From positions 1-7,480 of the forward strand of contig JAIJJM010000096.1 of the NCBI GenBank assembly GCA_022728415.1: 7,480 bases of DNA, written 5' to 3'. Positions within the stretch are counted from its first letter, which is position 1, and the number at the start of each line of letters is the position of its first letter. Position numbers and translations under genes: made by a program. This DNA is from Collinsella sp. GTDB taxonomy: Bacteria > Actinomycetota > Coriobacteriia > Coriobacteriales > Coriobacteriaceae. The notes beneath the pieces were generated by a model, which had not been told where the DNA came from, did no database searches, and saw only the letters and a list, made by a program, of their open reading frames with translations. Shown in pieces: positions 1 through 5,819 of the stretch.

Positions 1-1482
1 CCGCTCGAGTTTCTCTTTATGTTCACCCACCCCGGGCTCTTTTTGCTCTACGCCGTCTTATCGTCTTGCCTTGCCACAACCATGAATCTCTTTGGCATCG
101 TCGGCATCTTCTCGGGCGGCATCATGGAGATGGCAGCCTTCAACTTTATTCCGCTCATGCGCACGCATGCCGGTGCCTATCTTTTGGCGCTCGGTATCGG
201 CCTTGTCTTTAGCCTCATCTTTTTTGTTAGTTTTCGAACACTCATCTTGGTCTTTGACCTTAAAACCCCGGGCCGCGAGGATCATGTCGCCAATCACACA
301 GCTGCCACCCGTCTGACGGGACACGATTCCGTCAAAGAACGCGCCGGCAAAGACGGCACAGCCAACAGCCAGTCAAACCAAGATCACCTGCTCGCCGAGC
401 AGGTCGTCGCGCTCTTGGGCGGCGTTTCCAACATTGTGGGCGCAACCAACTGCGCCACGCGGCTGCGCGTCGAAGTCGTGGACCCTTCCATCGTTGCGGA
501 TAACGCGTCATTTGTCACAGCGGGCGCCAAGGGCCTCATCATTACCGGCAAAACCGCTCAGGTGATTATCGGCATCTCCGTTCCCCGCGTTAAAGAGCAT
601 TTTGACCAGATCATGGGTCTCGAGCCGGGGTTCGCATGCGCCGCCTCGCCTTCCCATGCCGCCGACGCCACCAAAAAACATGGCGATATCTGCTTCTTCG
701 ACATCGACGGCACGCTCGCATGGCAAGATCCCAGACTTGCCCAGGAGCTTCCCGAAAATGAGCGTGATCTGTCCCCCTATCCCAATGAAGCGGTCTCGCA
801 GGCCATCCGCGAGTTTGTCGCCAACGGCAACAAAGCCTTTATCTGCACGGGGCGCACCCTCAGCTGTATTCATCCCAAACTACTCGAGCTGCCGTGGGCA
901 GGAATTGTCTGCCTGGCGGGAGGCTACGTCGAACTCGACGGACGCATTGTGCGAAATGCAGCCATGAGCCCCGGCTTGCTGCAACGCCTCGCCCCGTATC
1001 TTGAGCAATCGGACGAGGTCATTCGCTTTGAAGGTCTCGATCGCGTCGTGCGCATGAGCGCGGACGCCCCCGAGACGTACGGATACGCCCGTACCGTAGG
1101 CGATGCCGTCACGCAACTTGAGCACTACAGCGCTTATAAAATTCTTATGTCCACACCACTTGCCAACCGCATCGCCCAAGATGAAGAGCTTGGACCTCTG
1201 CTCTGTCTCAACGAACTCGAGCTCGAGGTGACCGAAATCTCGCCCCGCGAGTGCACCAAGCGAACCGGCATCCAGGCCGTGCTTGGCGCCCTGGGGCCAA
1301 ACCACGGCACCGTGTACGGCATCGGCGACGCGAGCAATGACATCGCCCTCATGGAGGCGGTCGATGTTGGCATCGCCATGGGCAACGCACCGGACTTCCT
1401 CAAGGAAAAGGCGGACTATGTGACCGATTCCATCGATCACGACGGCGTCGTCACCGCACTCGAACACTTTGGGCTTATCTAG
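1..1482 (+). CDS. PTS sugar permease EIIC (C-terminal part)-EIIB fused to a Cof-type HAD phosphatase, 5' partial
   Basis: The frame is open at the window edge and begins with PLEF, the end of the EPLEF-type motif of glucose-family EIIC domains, so the true start lies upstream. Numbering from the Met at base 19: residues 1-80 are hydrophobic segments ending EIIC; about 81-122 are a polar linker; about 123-200 are EIIB, with LLGGVSNI and the phosphocysteine Cys145 in NCATRLRV; about 222-487 are a HAD-IIB (Cof-like) phosphatase with motif I DIDGT (Asp228, Asp230), motif II ICTGRT (Thr278), motif III Lys374 and motif IV GDASND (Asp437, Asp441). All catalytic positions are intact. The protein should import and phosphorylate a sugar at the membrane; the HAD part could dephosphorylate the incoming sugar phosphate or another metabolite. 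Sugar specificity cannot be read. No EIIA is seen after EIIB. The linkage is continuous, without a frameshift. The EIIC/EIIB/HAD assignment is firm; the joint function is inference. Confidence 0.9.
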   Translation, partial: PLEFLFMFTHPGLFLLYAVLSSCLATTMNLFGIVGIFSGGIMEMAAFNFIPLMRTHAGAYLLALGIGLVFSLIFFVSFRTLILVFDLKTPGREDHVANHTAATRLTGHDSVKERAGKDGTANSQSNQDHLLAEQVVALLGGVSNIVGATNCATRLRVEVVDPSIVADNASFVTAGAKGLIITGKTAQVIIGISVPRVKEHFDQIMGLEPGFACAASPSHAADATKKHGDICFFDIDGTLAWQDPRLAQELPENERDLSPYPNEAVSQAIREFVANGNKAFICTGRTLSCIHPKLLELPWAGIVCLAGGYVELDGRIVRNAAMSPGLLQRLAPYLEQSDEVIRFEGLDRVVRMSADAPETYGYARTVGDAVTQLEHYSAYKILMSTPLANRIAQDEELGPLLCLNELELEVTEISPRECTKRTGIQAVLGALGPNHGTVYGIGDASNDIALMEAVDVGIAMGNAPDFLKEKADYVTDSIDHDGVVTALEHFGLI

Positions 1483-1598
1483 CCGAGCCCCTTGCCGCGT
1501 TTGCGGCCGCAAGACTCAATCGTCTTCGACCGCCGCGCTCGACGTCCTAATGTGGCAATATGTTGTCTGCATAATGCAACGATGCGACCTAAGAAAGA

Positions 1599-2624
1599 AT
1601 GCGAGAGCCTGTGTCCAGTCCGTTTACCAGCTTTTTAGCCCAGCATTTTGACCAGATTAACGACTATCTGGCCACGTTCTTTGACGGACAGGCGACCTCT
1701 GCCGATATCGAGCGCTACCTGTATACCCCGCTCTCGGCATTTACGGCCAATGCCGGCAAGCGTCACCGCCCGCTCATCTGCATGCTCGCCGCCACCGCGG
1801 TAGGCGGCAGCTTTGAGAGCACCCGCAGCGCCGCGGCGGCCATCGAGCATTTCCAGTCGGGTGCGCTCATCCACGACGACATCGCCGATAACGGGCAGCT
1901 GCGCCGCGGCAAGCCCTGCATGCACCTCACCGAGGGCACGGGGCTTGCCATCAACTGCGGCGACCTCGCGCTCACCATGGTCACCAAGACGGTTCTCGAC
2001 GATCCCACGCTTGAGCCCAGCGTAAAGCTGCGCGTACTCCACGAGCTTACCGAGATGATCGTCCGCACCATCGAGGGTCAGGCACTCGACTTAGGCTGGG
2101 TCCGTGACGCACGCTTCGACATCTCGGTCGACGATTACCTGGACATGGCAACGCACAAGACCGCGTATTACAGCGGAGCCACGCCGCTTGCAACCGGAGC
2201 CATCATTGGCGGAGGCAACGAACAGCAGGTCGAGGCGCTGCGCGCCTTTGGCCTGCACACCGGCCTTGCCTTCCAAATTCAAGACGACCTGCTCAACCTT
2301 GTTGGCACCAAGGAGGCCGCCAACAAGGACTTCCGCACCGACATCACCGAGGGTAAGCGCACGCTCGTTGCCGTGCACGCCCTGTCTGATGAGCGCTATC
2401 ACGACGAGATTGAAGCGATCCTCTCCTCGGGCACCGAGGACCCCGCGCAGCTCGCGCGCGCCGTGGAAATCTTCCAGGAGACCGGCTCTATCGATTACGC
2501 CCACGCCTACGCGCTGGACCTGACCGCCAAAGCCAAGGCCGCCATCGAGGACGTTTCGCTCGACCCGCATGCACGCGAACTGTTCCTCTCCATGGCAGAT
2601 TTCTTTGTGGAGCGACTCAACTAG
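1599..2624 (+). CDS. Class I polyprenyl diphosphate synthase (FPP/GGPP synthase family)
   Basis: A trans-prenyltransferase that condenses isopentenyl diphosphate with an allylic diphosphate in the cytoplasm. Its 341 residues are slightly longer than a typical FPP synthase. Motifs, numbered from the Met at 1599: GKRHRP (53-58), the first aspartate-rich motif DDIAD (93-97) followed by RRGKP (102-106), GQALD (160-164), K187-T-A-Y190, the second aspartate-rich motif in QIQDDLLN (226-233, Asp229 and Asp230, last position Asn as in many GGPP-type enzymes), and D248-ITEGKRT. Product length cannot be decided from sequence. Start choice is uncertain: ATG 1599 has a purine run (AAGAAAG, 1591-1597) only one base upstream, while an in-frame GTG at 1611 would give Val5 as start with weak AG-rich sequence before it. 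It lies 116 bases after the PTS-HAD gene and 139 before the peptidoglycan-binding gene, all on the same strand. The product may feed quinone or polyprenyl carrier synthesis; that role is inferred. Confidence 0.93.
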   Translation: MREPVSSPFTSFLAQHFDQINDYLATFFDGQATSADIERYLYTPLSAFTANAGKRHRPLICMLAATAVGGSFESTRSAAAAIEHFQSGALIHDDIADNGQLRRGKPCMHLTEGTGLAINCGDLALTMVTKTVLDDPTLEPSVKLRVLHELTEMIVRTIEGQALDLGWVRDARFDISVDDYLDMATHKTAYYSGATPLATGAIIGGGNEQQVEALRAFGLHTGLAFQIQDDLLNLVGTKEAANKDFRTDITEGKRTLVAVHALSDERYHDEIEAILSSGTEDPAQLARAVEIFQETGSIDYAHAYALDLTAKAKAAIEDVSLDPHARELFLSMADFFVERLN

Positions 2625-2667
2625 CGAGGGGGTGCAAAATCTGTCGGCAGCGCATTTGGGTACAAGT

Positions 2668-2676
2668 TGCTACACT
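2668..2676 (+). promoter_or_regulatory. Possible extended -10 promoter for the peptidoglycan-binding gene
   Basis: TG-C-TACACT (2668-2676) fits an extended -10 element in the gap after the prenyl synthase gene. No good -35 is present at 17 bases. It would give a leader of about 80 bases before the start at 2764. An AT-rich stretch at 2728-2736 could be an alternative. Weak call made by eye. Confidence 0.3.
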
Positions 2677-2750
2677 GTTGAATGTATGTTTATGCATCCC
2701 TTTGCGTCGTCTATCCGACAGGCGCTCAAATAATACGAATGATACGCCGA

Positions 2751-2756
2751 AAGGGG
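2751..2756 (+). promoter_or_regulatory. Ribosome binding site fixing the start at 2764
   Basis: AAGGGG lies seven bases upstream of ATG 2764, good Shine-Dalgarno spacing. This supports the start immediately before the first peptidoglycan-binding repeat, so the protein has no signal peptide. Confidence 0.7.
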
Positions 2757-2763
2757 TTCGTTC

Positions 2764-3669
2764 ATGGAACCTATTACAACAGGCATGCAGGGAGCAGCCG
2801 TCGAGGACGTGCAGTCTCGTCTCCTGCAGCTCGGCTACACGATTGATGCCACCGAGGTCGCCGACAAGCACTTTGGTGCCACCACCGAGCAGGCTGTTGG
2901 CACCTTTAGGCTCGATAGCGGCCTTGCCGCTGGCTGCGCCGTCGATATCCCCTGCTGGAGCGCCCTGGTCGACGCCTCGTATAAACTGGGCGACCGCACG
3001 CTCTATCTGCGCATGCCCAATTTCCATGGCGCCGACGTGCAGGCCCTACAGCGAGCTCTGAACGTGCTGGGCTTTGCCTGCGGCGAGGACGATGGCTACT
3101 TTGGCCCTCACACCGAGGCGGCCCTTCAGCAGTTCCAGGAAAACGTCGGTCTGTTTGCCGATGGCATGGCCTTCCAGGATACCTACGCCTATATCAACCG
3201 CCTACACCACGTGTGGGAGGGTAAACCTTCGGTGACCGAGGCCGAATCGCGCATCGGCTTTGCCCGCGCGGCCAACGTACTCGAGCGTTTCCAGATTGCC
3301 GTCATTGGCGAGGACCCTATCGCGCGCAGCGTAGCATCGCGCATGTGGAACATCGCCACGGCGACGACCGACAGCAGCGGTATGATGCTTTGCGACTCCG
3401 AAGTTCCGACCGATGTCGACCTGGTGCTCGAGATCGCAAGCGACGGGCTACCCGCCGACGCCGCTCCGCGCGCCACGATTGCCCTCGCCGAGTGCCACAA
3501 CCTGGCCCAGCGCATCCGCACCGCCAATGTCGCCGCGCAGCAAAAGCCGGCACGCATCCGCATTGAGCTCACCGGCATGACGCGCTACAACGGCACCTTC
3601 ACTGCCAGCGACGCCCAGACGCTCGCGGTACGCCTGCTCGATGGCGTTTGCGATGCCCTCGCAGATTAG
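2764..3669 (+). CDS. CwlM-like protein: two peptidoglycan-binding repeats plus a degenerate amidase-like domain
   Basis: 301 residues with a well-supported start. Two PG_binding_1-type repeats are visible: about 7-72 (GAAVEDVQSRLLQLGY, then FGATTEQAVGTF) and about 86-148 (GADVQALQRALNVLGF, then DGYFGPHTEAALQQFQ). Residues about 174-301 follow the order of Amidase_3 domains: a beta strand and turn IGEDPIA (181-187) where GHGG-DPGA is expected, VLEIASD (221-227) where SIHAN is expected, a helix LAQRIRTA, and ARIRIELTGM (263-272) where VLVELGFM is expected, followed by a helix like the amidase C-terminus. The zinc-binding histidines are absent; only the Glu268 position remains. I infer a non-catalytic amidase fold. 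There is no signal peptide or membrane segment, so it is probably cytoplasmic. Mycobacterial CwlM, a regulator of peptidoglycan precursor synthesis, has the same PGB-PGB-amidase order; a similar role is plausible but unproven. The repeats are firm; the pseudoamidase assignment rests on motif-order comparison by eye. Confidence 0.85.
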   Translation: MEPITTGMQGAAVEDVQSRLLQLGYTIDATEVADKHFGATTEQAVGTFRLDSGLAAGCAVDIPCWSALVDASYKLGDRTLYLRMPNFHGADVQALQRALNVLGFACGEDDGYFGPHTEAALQQFQENVGLFADGMAFQDTYAYINRLHHVWEGKPSVTEAESRIGFARAANVLERFQIAVIGEDPIARSVASRMWNIATATTDSSGMMLCDSEVPTDVDLVLEIASDGLPADAAPRATIALAECHNLAQRIRTANVAAQQKPARIRIELTGMTRYNGTFTASDAQTLAVRLLDGVCDALAD

Positions 3670-3676
3670 GTAAACT
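3647..3676 (+). promoter_or_regulatory. Possible promoter of tRNA-Gln
   Basis: TTTGCG (3647-3652) and TAAACT (3671-3676) are separated by 18 bases and could serve as -35 and -10. Transcription would start near 3683, about 24 bases before the tRNA. The -35 lies inside the end of the preceding gene. Co-transcription with that gene is the alternative. Confidence 0.35.
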
Positions 3677-3706
3677 AGACGAGTTGCTTTTGGCAACACC
3701 ACACAT

Positions 3707-3781
3707 TGGGACGTAGTTCAACGGTAGAACTCCGGTTTTTGGTGCCGGCTGTTGGGGGTTCGAATCCCTCCGTCCCAGCCA
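3707..3781 (+). tRNA. trnQ: tRNA-Gln (anticodon UUG), CCA encoded
   Basis: A full cloverleaf folds by eye. Acceptor arm TGGGACG (3707-3713) pairs with CGTCCCA (3771-3777). The D stem is GTTC/GAAC. The anticodon stem CCGGT/GCCGG encloses loop TTTTGGT (3737-3743) with anticodon TTG at 3739-3741. The T stem GGGGG/CCCTC has loop TTCGAAT. Discriminator G is at 3778 and CCA is encoded at 3779-3781. The T1-A72 pair and G73 are typical of tRNA-Gln. In most Actinobacteria this tRNA is charged via Glu-tRNA(Gln) and the GatCAB amidotransferase. It decodes CAA and, by wobble, CAG. A strong terminator follows after 10 bases. Its 3' 16 bases recur at 3956-3971. Confidence 0.96.
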
Positions 3782-3850
3782 TTAAAACTGAGCACCCTGA
3801 GCCCGTAACGGCCCAGGGTGCTTTCTTGTGGGCAAGCGGAGGGATTCGAA
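3766..3850 (+). repeat. tRNA-derived repeat unit, copy 1
   Basis: The 85-base unit begins with the last 16 bases of tRNA-Gln (CCCTCCGTCCCAGCCA), has a 40-base variable core containing the tRNA terminator, and ends in a conserved tail from 3822 to 3850 (TTTCTTGTGGGCAAGCGGAG then GGATTCGAA). The last 14 bases (3837-3850) are the exact reverse complement of the tRNA T-loop/T-stem region at 3759-3772. Copy 2 lies exactly 190 bases downstream. Confidence 0.8.
3792..3827 (+). terminator. Intrinsic terminator of tRNA-Gln
   Basis: The 8-base stem GCACCCTG (3792-3799) pairs with CAGGGTGC (3814-3821), with an inner GCC/GGC pairing around GTAAC, and is followed directly by TTTCTT. Placed 10 bases after the tRNA CCA, it is a convincing rho-independent terminator. 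It is also the variable core of repeat unit 1. Confidence 0.85.
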
Positions 3851-3955
3851 CCCGCAAGGGTGCGGAGCTGAGGAAACGCGAAGCGTTTTCAGCGCAGCAC
3901 GCAAGGAGCGAAGCGACGCAGCGGGGCGCGGCCCCCGGCCAGGCGGACGCGGAAA
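3851..3955. other. GC-rich hairpin-forming linker between the two repeat units
   Basis: No gene is credible here. A hairpin spans 3867-3893: GCTGA pairs with TCAGC and AAACGC with GCGTTT, with a two-base GG bulge and a GAA triloop. A short GC-rich stem GGGGC/GCCCC is at 3923-3935. AGCGAAGCG-like words recur in between. No U-rich tails follow the stems, so they are not standard terminators. The reading frames across this stretch are tRNA-type artefacts. Confidence 0.5.
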
Positions 3956-4040
3956 CCCTCCGTCCCAGCCAAAGAAACCAGCCTCTCGAACGCATAGCCG
4001 ATCGGGAGGCTTTTCTTGTGGGCATGCGGAGGGATTCGAA
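3956..4040 (+). repeat. tRNA-derived repeat unit, copy 2
   Basis: Starts with an exact 16-base copy of the tRNA-Gln 3' end including CCA (3956-3971), has a 40-base core with an unrelated terminator, and ends with the same tail as copy 1 apart from a single A-to-T difference (GGGCATGCGGAGGG). No tRNA body precedes it; the bases before 3956 do not fold as one. It may be an att-like duplication scar from integration at the tRNA 3' end, or part of a dispersed repeat. Confidence 0.75.
3980..4017 (+). terminator. Second intrinsic terminator-like hairpin inside repeat copy 2
   Basis: A ten-base stem (3980-3989 with 4002-4011, one G-T wobble) and a 12-base loop are followed by TTTCTT. Its position within copy 2 matches the tRNA terminator in copy 1, but the stem sequence is unrelated. 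No gene visibly needs it. Confidence 0.7.
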
Positions 4041-4041
4041 T

Positions 4042-4099
4042 CCGGCACTTAGGGACGTTCCTAAACTGCCGGCACTAAAGGAACGTCCCTAAGTGCCGG
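4042..4099. repeat. Long palindrome with 21-base perfect arms
   Basis: Arms at 4042-4062 and 4079-4099 are exact reverse complements around a 16-base centre (AAACTGCCGGCACTAA). The centre carries a third copy of the arm-end word GCCGGCACT. It lies between the tRNA repeats and the convergent ATPase gene. No T-run follows on either strand, so it is not a classic terminator. A REP/MITE-type dispersed element is the likeliest reading; it could still stop or stabilise convergent transcripts. Confidence 0.85.
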
Positions 4100-4143
4100 C
4101 CATCAGCATCGTGCCGTGCGTCTCCGTCGGGCCGGGCATCACA

Positions 4144-5514
4144 TTACAGACCAAGCGACCATTTCCATGCGGGAATGACCTCGATGACGCCATGCTCCGT
4201 TTCAATCTGGGTCGCCTCGCGCAGCGTGATAATATTGGCATCCTTGATACCGGTCTTTGCCATAGCAACCTCAAGGGAACCGACTTCACGCCTGCGCGTC
4301 TTCTCTGCTGTCATATCGACTGTCACCTGGTAGAGCGCGTATGGCTCCGATGCCAAAGCGTCGCCGACCAAGAAATCGACTTTTTCTCGCGCTTGCGTTG
4401 GAGCCGTAAACGAAGTCACCGTTTCCAACCGGCCGTTTGCCGTGCGGCGCATGAGCTCAGCATAAATCGCTGTCTCCAAACGCTTTCCTAAATCCTGTTG
4501 GTTGGCGCGTGATGTTGCATATGCCATTCCCTGATCGACGGCATAGACTTTATCCGTCGTCGTTGTCTTAGGAGCCAAAGAAGTTGAATACTCCGGAAGC
4601 AATCCAATGAGATGAGCCTGCTGAAACAAGCGAACGAGCTCGTTGATTTTTTCCCATGACGCTCGATATCCGACAGACTTTAAGGCATCCAATAAGCTGT
4701 TGACCGAAAGGTCGCAACCCGTGTTTCGAAGGCAGAAGAGCCCTACTTGGTTGGCAAGAGCGATATCCGTGCGCCCGCTCCGCTCGAGAATATCTCGTGC
4801 AACAACATCTCGCAAATAGGCTTGAAGCATCTGAATACGCGAACCGGCATCAAGCTCCTGAACCCCAGGAAAGCCACCCTCTATAAGATAACGGTCGTAT
4901 GCCGAATCCAGATCAGTTCGCTGCCGCGGAGAAACAGCTGGAACCCCAGTACCGGCAGACATATCCGGTGTTTCAATGCGATGAAACGCACAATACTCGC
5001 GAAATGAAAGCGGATGCATAGCGTGCTCTTGCGAGCGACCGCGAAACTGCGTCGCTATTTCATCGGCAGATAGTTTTGAAGACGATCCGGTAATAACAAG
5101 CGTTACGCTCTCGTGCTCCGCCAAACGCTGGCAAACGCCCTGCCAGCCATCGGTCTCCTGCGCCTCATCCAGAAAGAGATAACAGCCTTTCGTTCGCGCC
5201 GAGGGAACCTGCCGCCAATACTCTTCTAAAATGTCGCTCATGAGCGTGTCCGGCGCCGGTCGAAGACGGTCATCAGCAAAATTGAAATAGAAGATACGCT
5301 CGGCATCGACACCGCGATCGATAAGGCGACGAATCCATTGAAACGCATAGAACGTTTTGCCGCAGCGCCTGATACCCGTGATGATATGAACAAGATTGAA
5401 CGGCTTTGGATCGGGAAGATTTCCGATGACATCATCGCGATGAATGACATGAGGAATCTCAAAGGCACGAGCCTCAGCAACCATCTCCGCAATACTCAAA
5501 GCAGTAGGGGCCAT
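4144..5514 (-). CDS. Orphan AAA-type ATPase with C-terminal DUF4143 nuclease-like domain
   Basis: 456 residues from the chosen ATG (5514-5512). An ATG three bases upstream is also possible but leaves only three bases to the AAAGGAG site. Walker A is GIRRCGKT (47-54), Walker B is LFLDEAQ (113-119), and a sensor-like segment is VTLVITGSSSKLS (137-149), followed by FRGRSQEHAMHPLSFREY, typical of this family. The C-terminal DUF4143-type part (about 330-456) has LETAIYAELMRR (346-357), VDFLV (379-383) and YQVT (395-398) where many relatives have an EVK-like motif, so nuclease activity is doubtful. Members of this family are widespread orphan ATPases in gut bacteria; their role is not established, with defence or toxin-like roles often suggested. 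GC content looks lower than in neighbouring genes, pointing to transfer. It has its own promoter region with paired palindromes and no partner gene in the visible operon. Confidence 0.92.
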   Translation of the reverse strand: MAPTALSIAEMVAEARAFEIPHVIHRDDVIGNLPDPKPFNLVHIITGIRRCGKTFYAFQWIRRLIDRGVDAERIFYFNFADDRLRPAPDTLMSDILEEYWRQVPSARTKGCYLFLDEAQETDGWQGVCQRLAEHESVTLVITGSSSKLSADEIATQFRGRSQEHAMHPLSFREYCAFHRIETPDMSAGTGVPAVSPRQRTDLDSAYDRYLIEGGFPGVQELDAGSRIQMLQAYLRDVVARDILERSGRTDIALANQVGLFCLRNTGCDLSVNSLLDALKSVGYRASWEKINELVRLFQQAHLIGLLPEYSTSLAPKTTTTDKVYAVDQGMAYATSRANQQDLGKRLETAIYAELMRRTANGRLETVTSFTAPTQAREKVDFLVGDALASEPYALYQVTVDMTAEKTRRREVGSLEVAMAKTGIKDANIITLREATQIETEHGVIEVIPAWKWSLGL

Positions 5515-5520
5515 CATATA

Positions 5521-5527
5521 CTCCTTT
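5521..5527 (-). promoter_or_regulatory. Ribosome binding site of the ATPase gene
   Basis: AAAGGAG on the - strand lies six bases before ATG 5514. It decides the start in favour of the second of two adjacent ATG codons and against longer upstream starts, which would run through the palindromes. Confidence 0.75.
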
Positions 5528-5537
5528 CGGTAGCTTG

Positions 5538-5543
5538 AGTATA
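5538..5543 (-). promoter_or_regulatory. Likely -10 box of the ATPase promoter
   Basis: TATACT on the - strand would start transcription near 5531, giving a very short leader that just includes the ribosome binding site. A weak -35 (TTCTCG, 5561-5566) at 17 bases falls inside the first palindrome, so a protein bound there would block RNA polymerase. Confidence 0.5.
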
Positions 5544-5572
5544 TAACTTCTCGTCCTGTACGAGAAGTTATA
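5542..5572. promoter_or_regulatory. Palindrome 1: probable operator overlapping the ATPase promoter
   Basis: Perfect 13-base arms TATAACTTCTCGT and ACGAGAAGTTATA flank the centre CCTGT. It overlaps the probable -10 and -35 of the ATPase gene. The form fits a dimeric regulator site. No regulator gene is in the window; self-regulation by the ATPase is possible but unproven. Confidence 0.7.
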
Positions 5573-5577
5573 GCCAA

Positions 5578-5602
5578 AACTTCTCGTACAGGACGAGAAG
5601 TT
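5578..5602. promoter_or_regulatory. Palindrome 2: mirrored copy of the operator
   Basis: Ten-base arms AACTTCTCGT and ACGAGAAGTT flank the centre ACAGG. The 25 bases are the exact reverse complement of 5545-5569. Its centre is 33 bases from that of palindrome 1, about three helical turns, so both sites would face the same side of the DNA. It sits just upstream of the ATPase promoter. Confidence 0.7.
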
Positions 5603-5819
5603 AAGCAGATTTTCAGGCATATCGCAAAAATCTATCTTCAAAAGAGCGGCGCCCCAGGCCCATAACGACCAAGAGCGCCTTACATCAACAAATTCAGCCC
5701 CGTTCCGAAAAGCGAGCTGCATGCAACAACCAAGTGCCGCGCGGCCCCGACGGGACGGGCATTAAGTTTGTCGTGAGTTCCGCACGCAAAGAAGGCCACT
5801 AACCCCGATGTTTTGGACG
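5603..5819. other. Gap without a convincing gene
   Basis: No frame here has a start, ribosome binding site and length that I would accept. On the - strand one frame is open from the inverted repeat down to a TAA near 5683, with coding-like composition but no ATG, so a gene remnant or a dispersed repeat is possible. A short GC palindrome GCCGCGCGGC lies at 5736-5745. With the flanking palindromes, this is a gene-free stretch of about 450 bases between the ATPase and the Toprim gene. Confidence 0.4.

Noticed and set aside
1494..1507. GCCGC-GTTT-GCGGC hairpin after the PTS-HAD gene
   Set aside because: Only five base pairs and no T-run follow, so it cannot be called a terminator; the nearby TTGCGGCCGCAA palindrome has no loop.
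1570..1575. CATAAT as a -10 box before the prenyl synthase
   Set aside because: A good -10 match, but no acceptable -35 at 15-19 bases and no extended TGn; too weak to list as a feature.
3766..4040. CRISPR array
   Set aside because: Only two copies, with flanks rather than a uniform repeat, a 190-base period and cores that are hairpins; none of this fits CRISPR spacing.
3706..4092. 128-residue + strand open frame across the tRNA and the repeats
   Set aside because: It is the translation of tRNA-Gln and of antisense T-arm sequence (GGIRTR and RDSNP-type strings), a well-known source of false genes.
4093..4491. 132-residue + strand open frame after the palindrome
   Set aside because: It is antisense to the 3' end of the DUF4143 ATPase and lacks a ribosome binding site and recognisable motifs.
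5542..5602. True loxP-type recombination sites
   Set aside because: Only the first eight arm bases resemble loxP, the spacer is five bases instead of eight, no tyrosine recombinase is in the window, and the position over a promoter fits an operator better.
5474..5722. 82-residue - strand frame upstream of the ATPase
   Set aside because: It runs through both palindromes, the promoter and the ATPase start, and has no ribosome binding site; any coding remnant would be confined to its first half.
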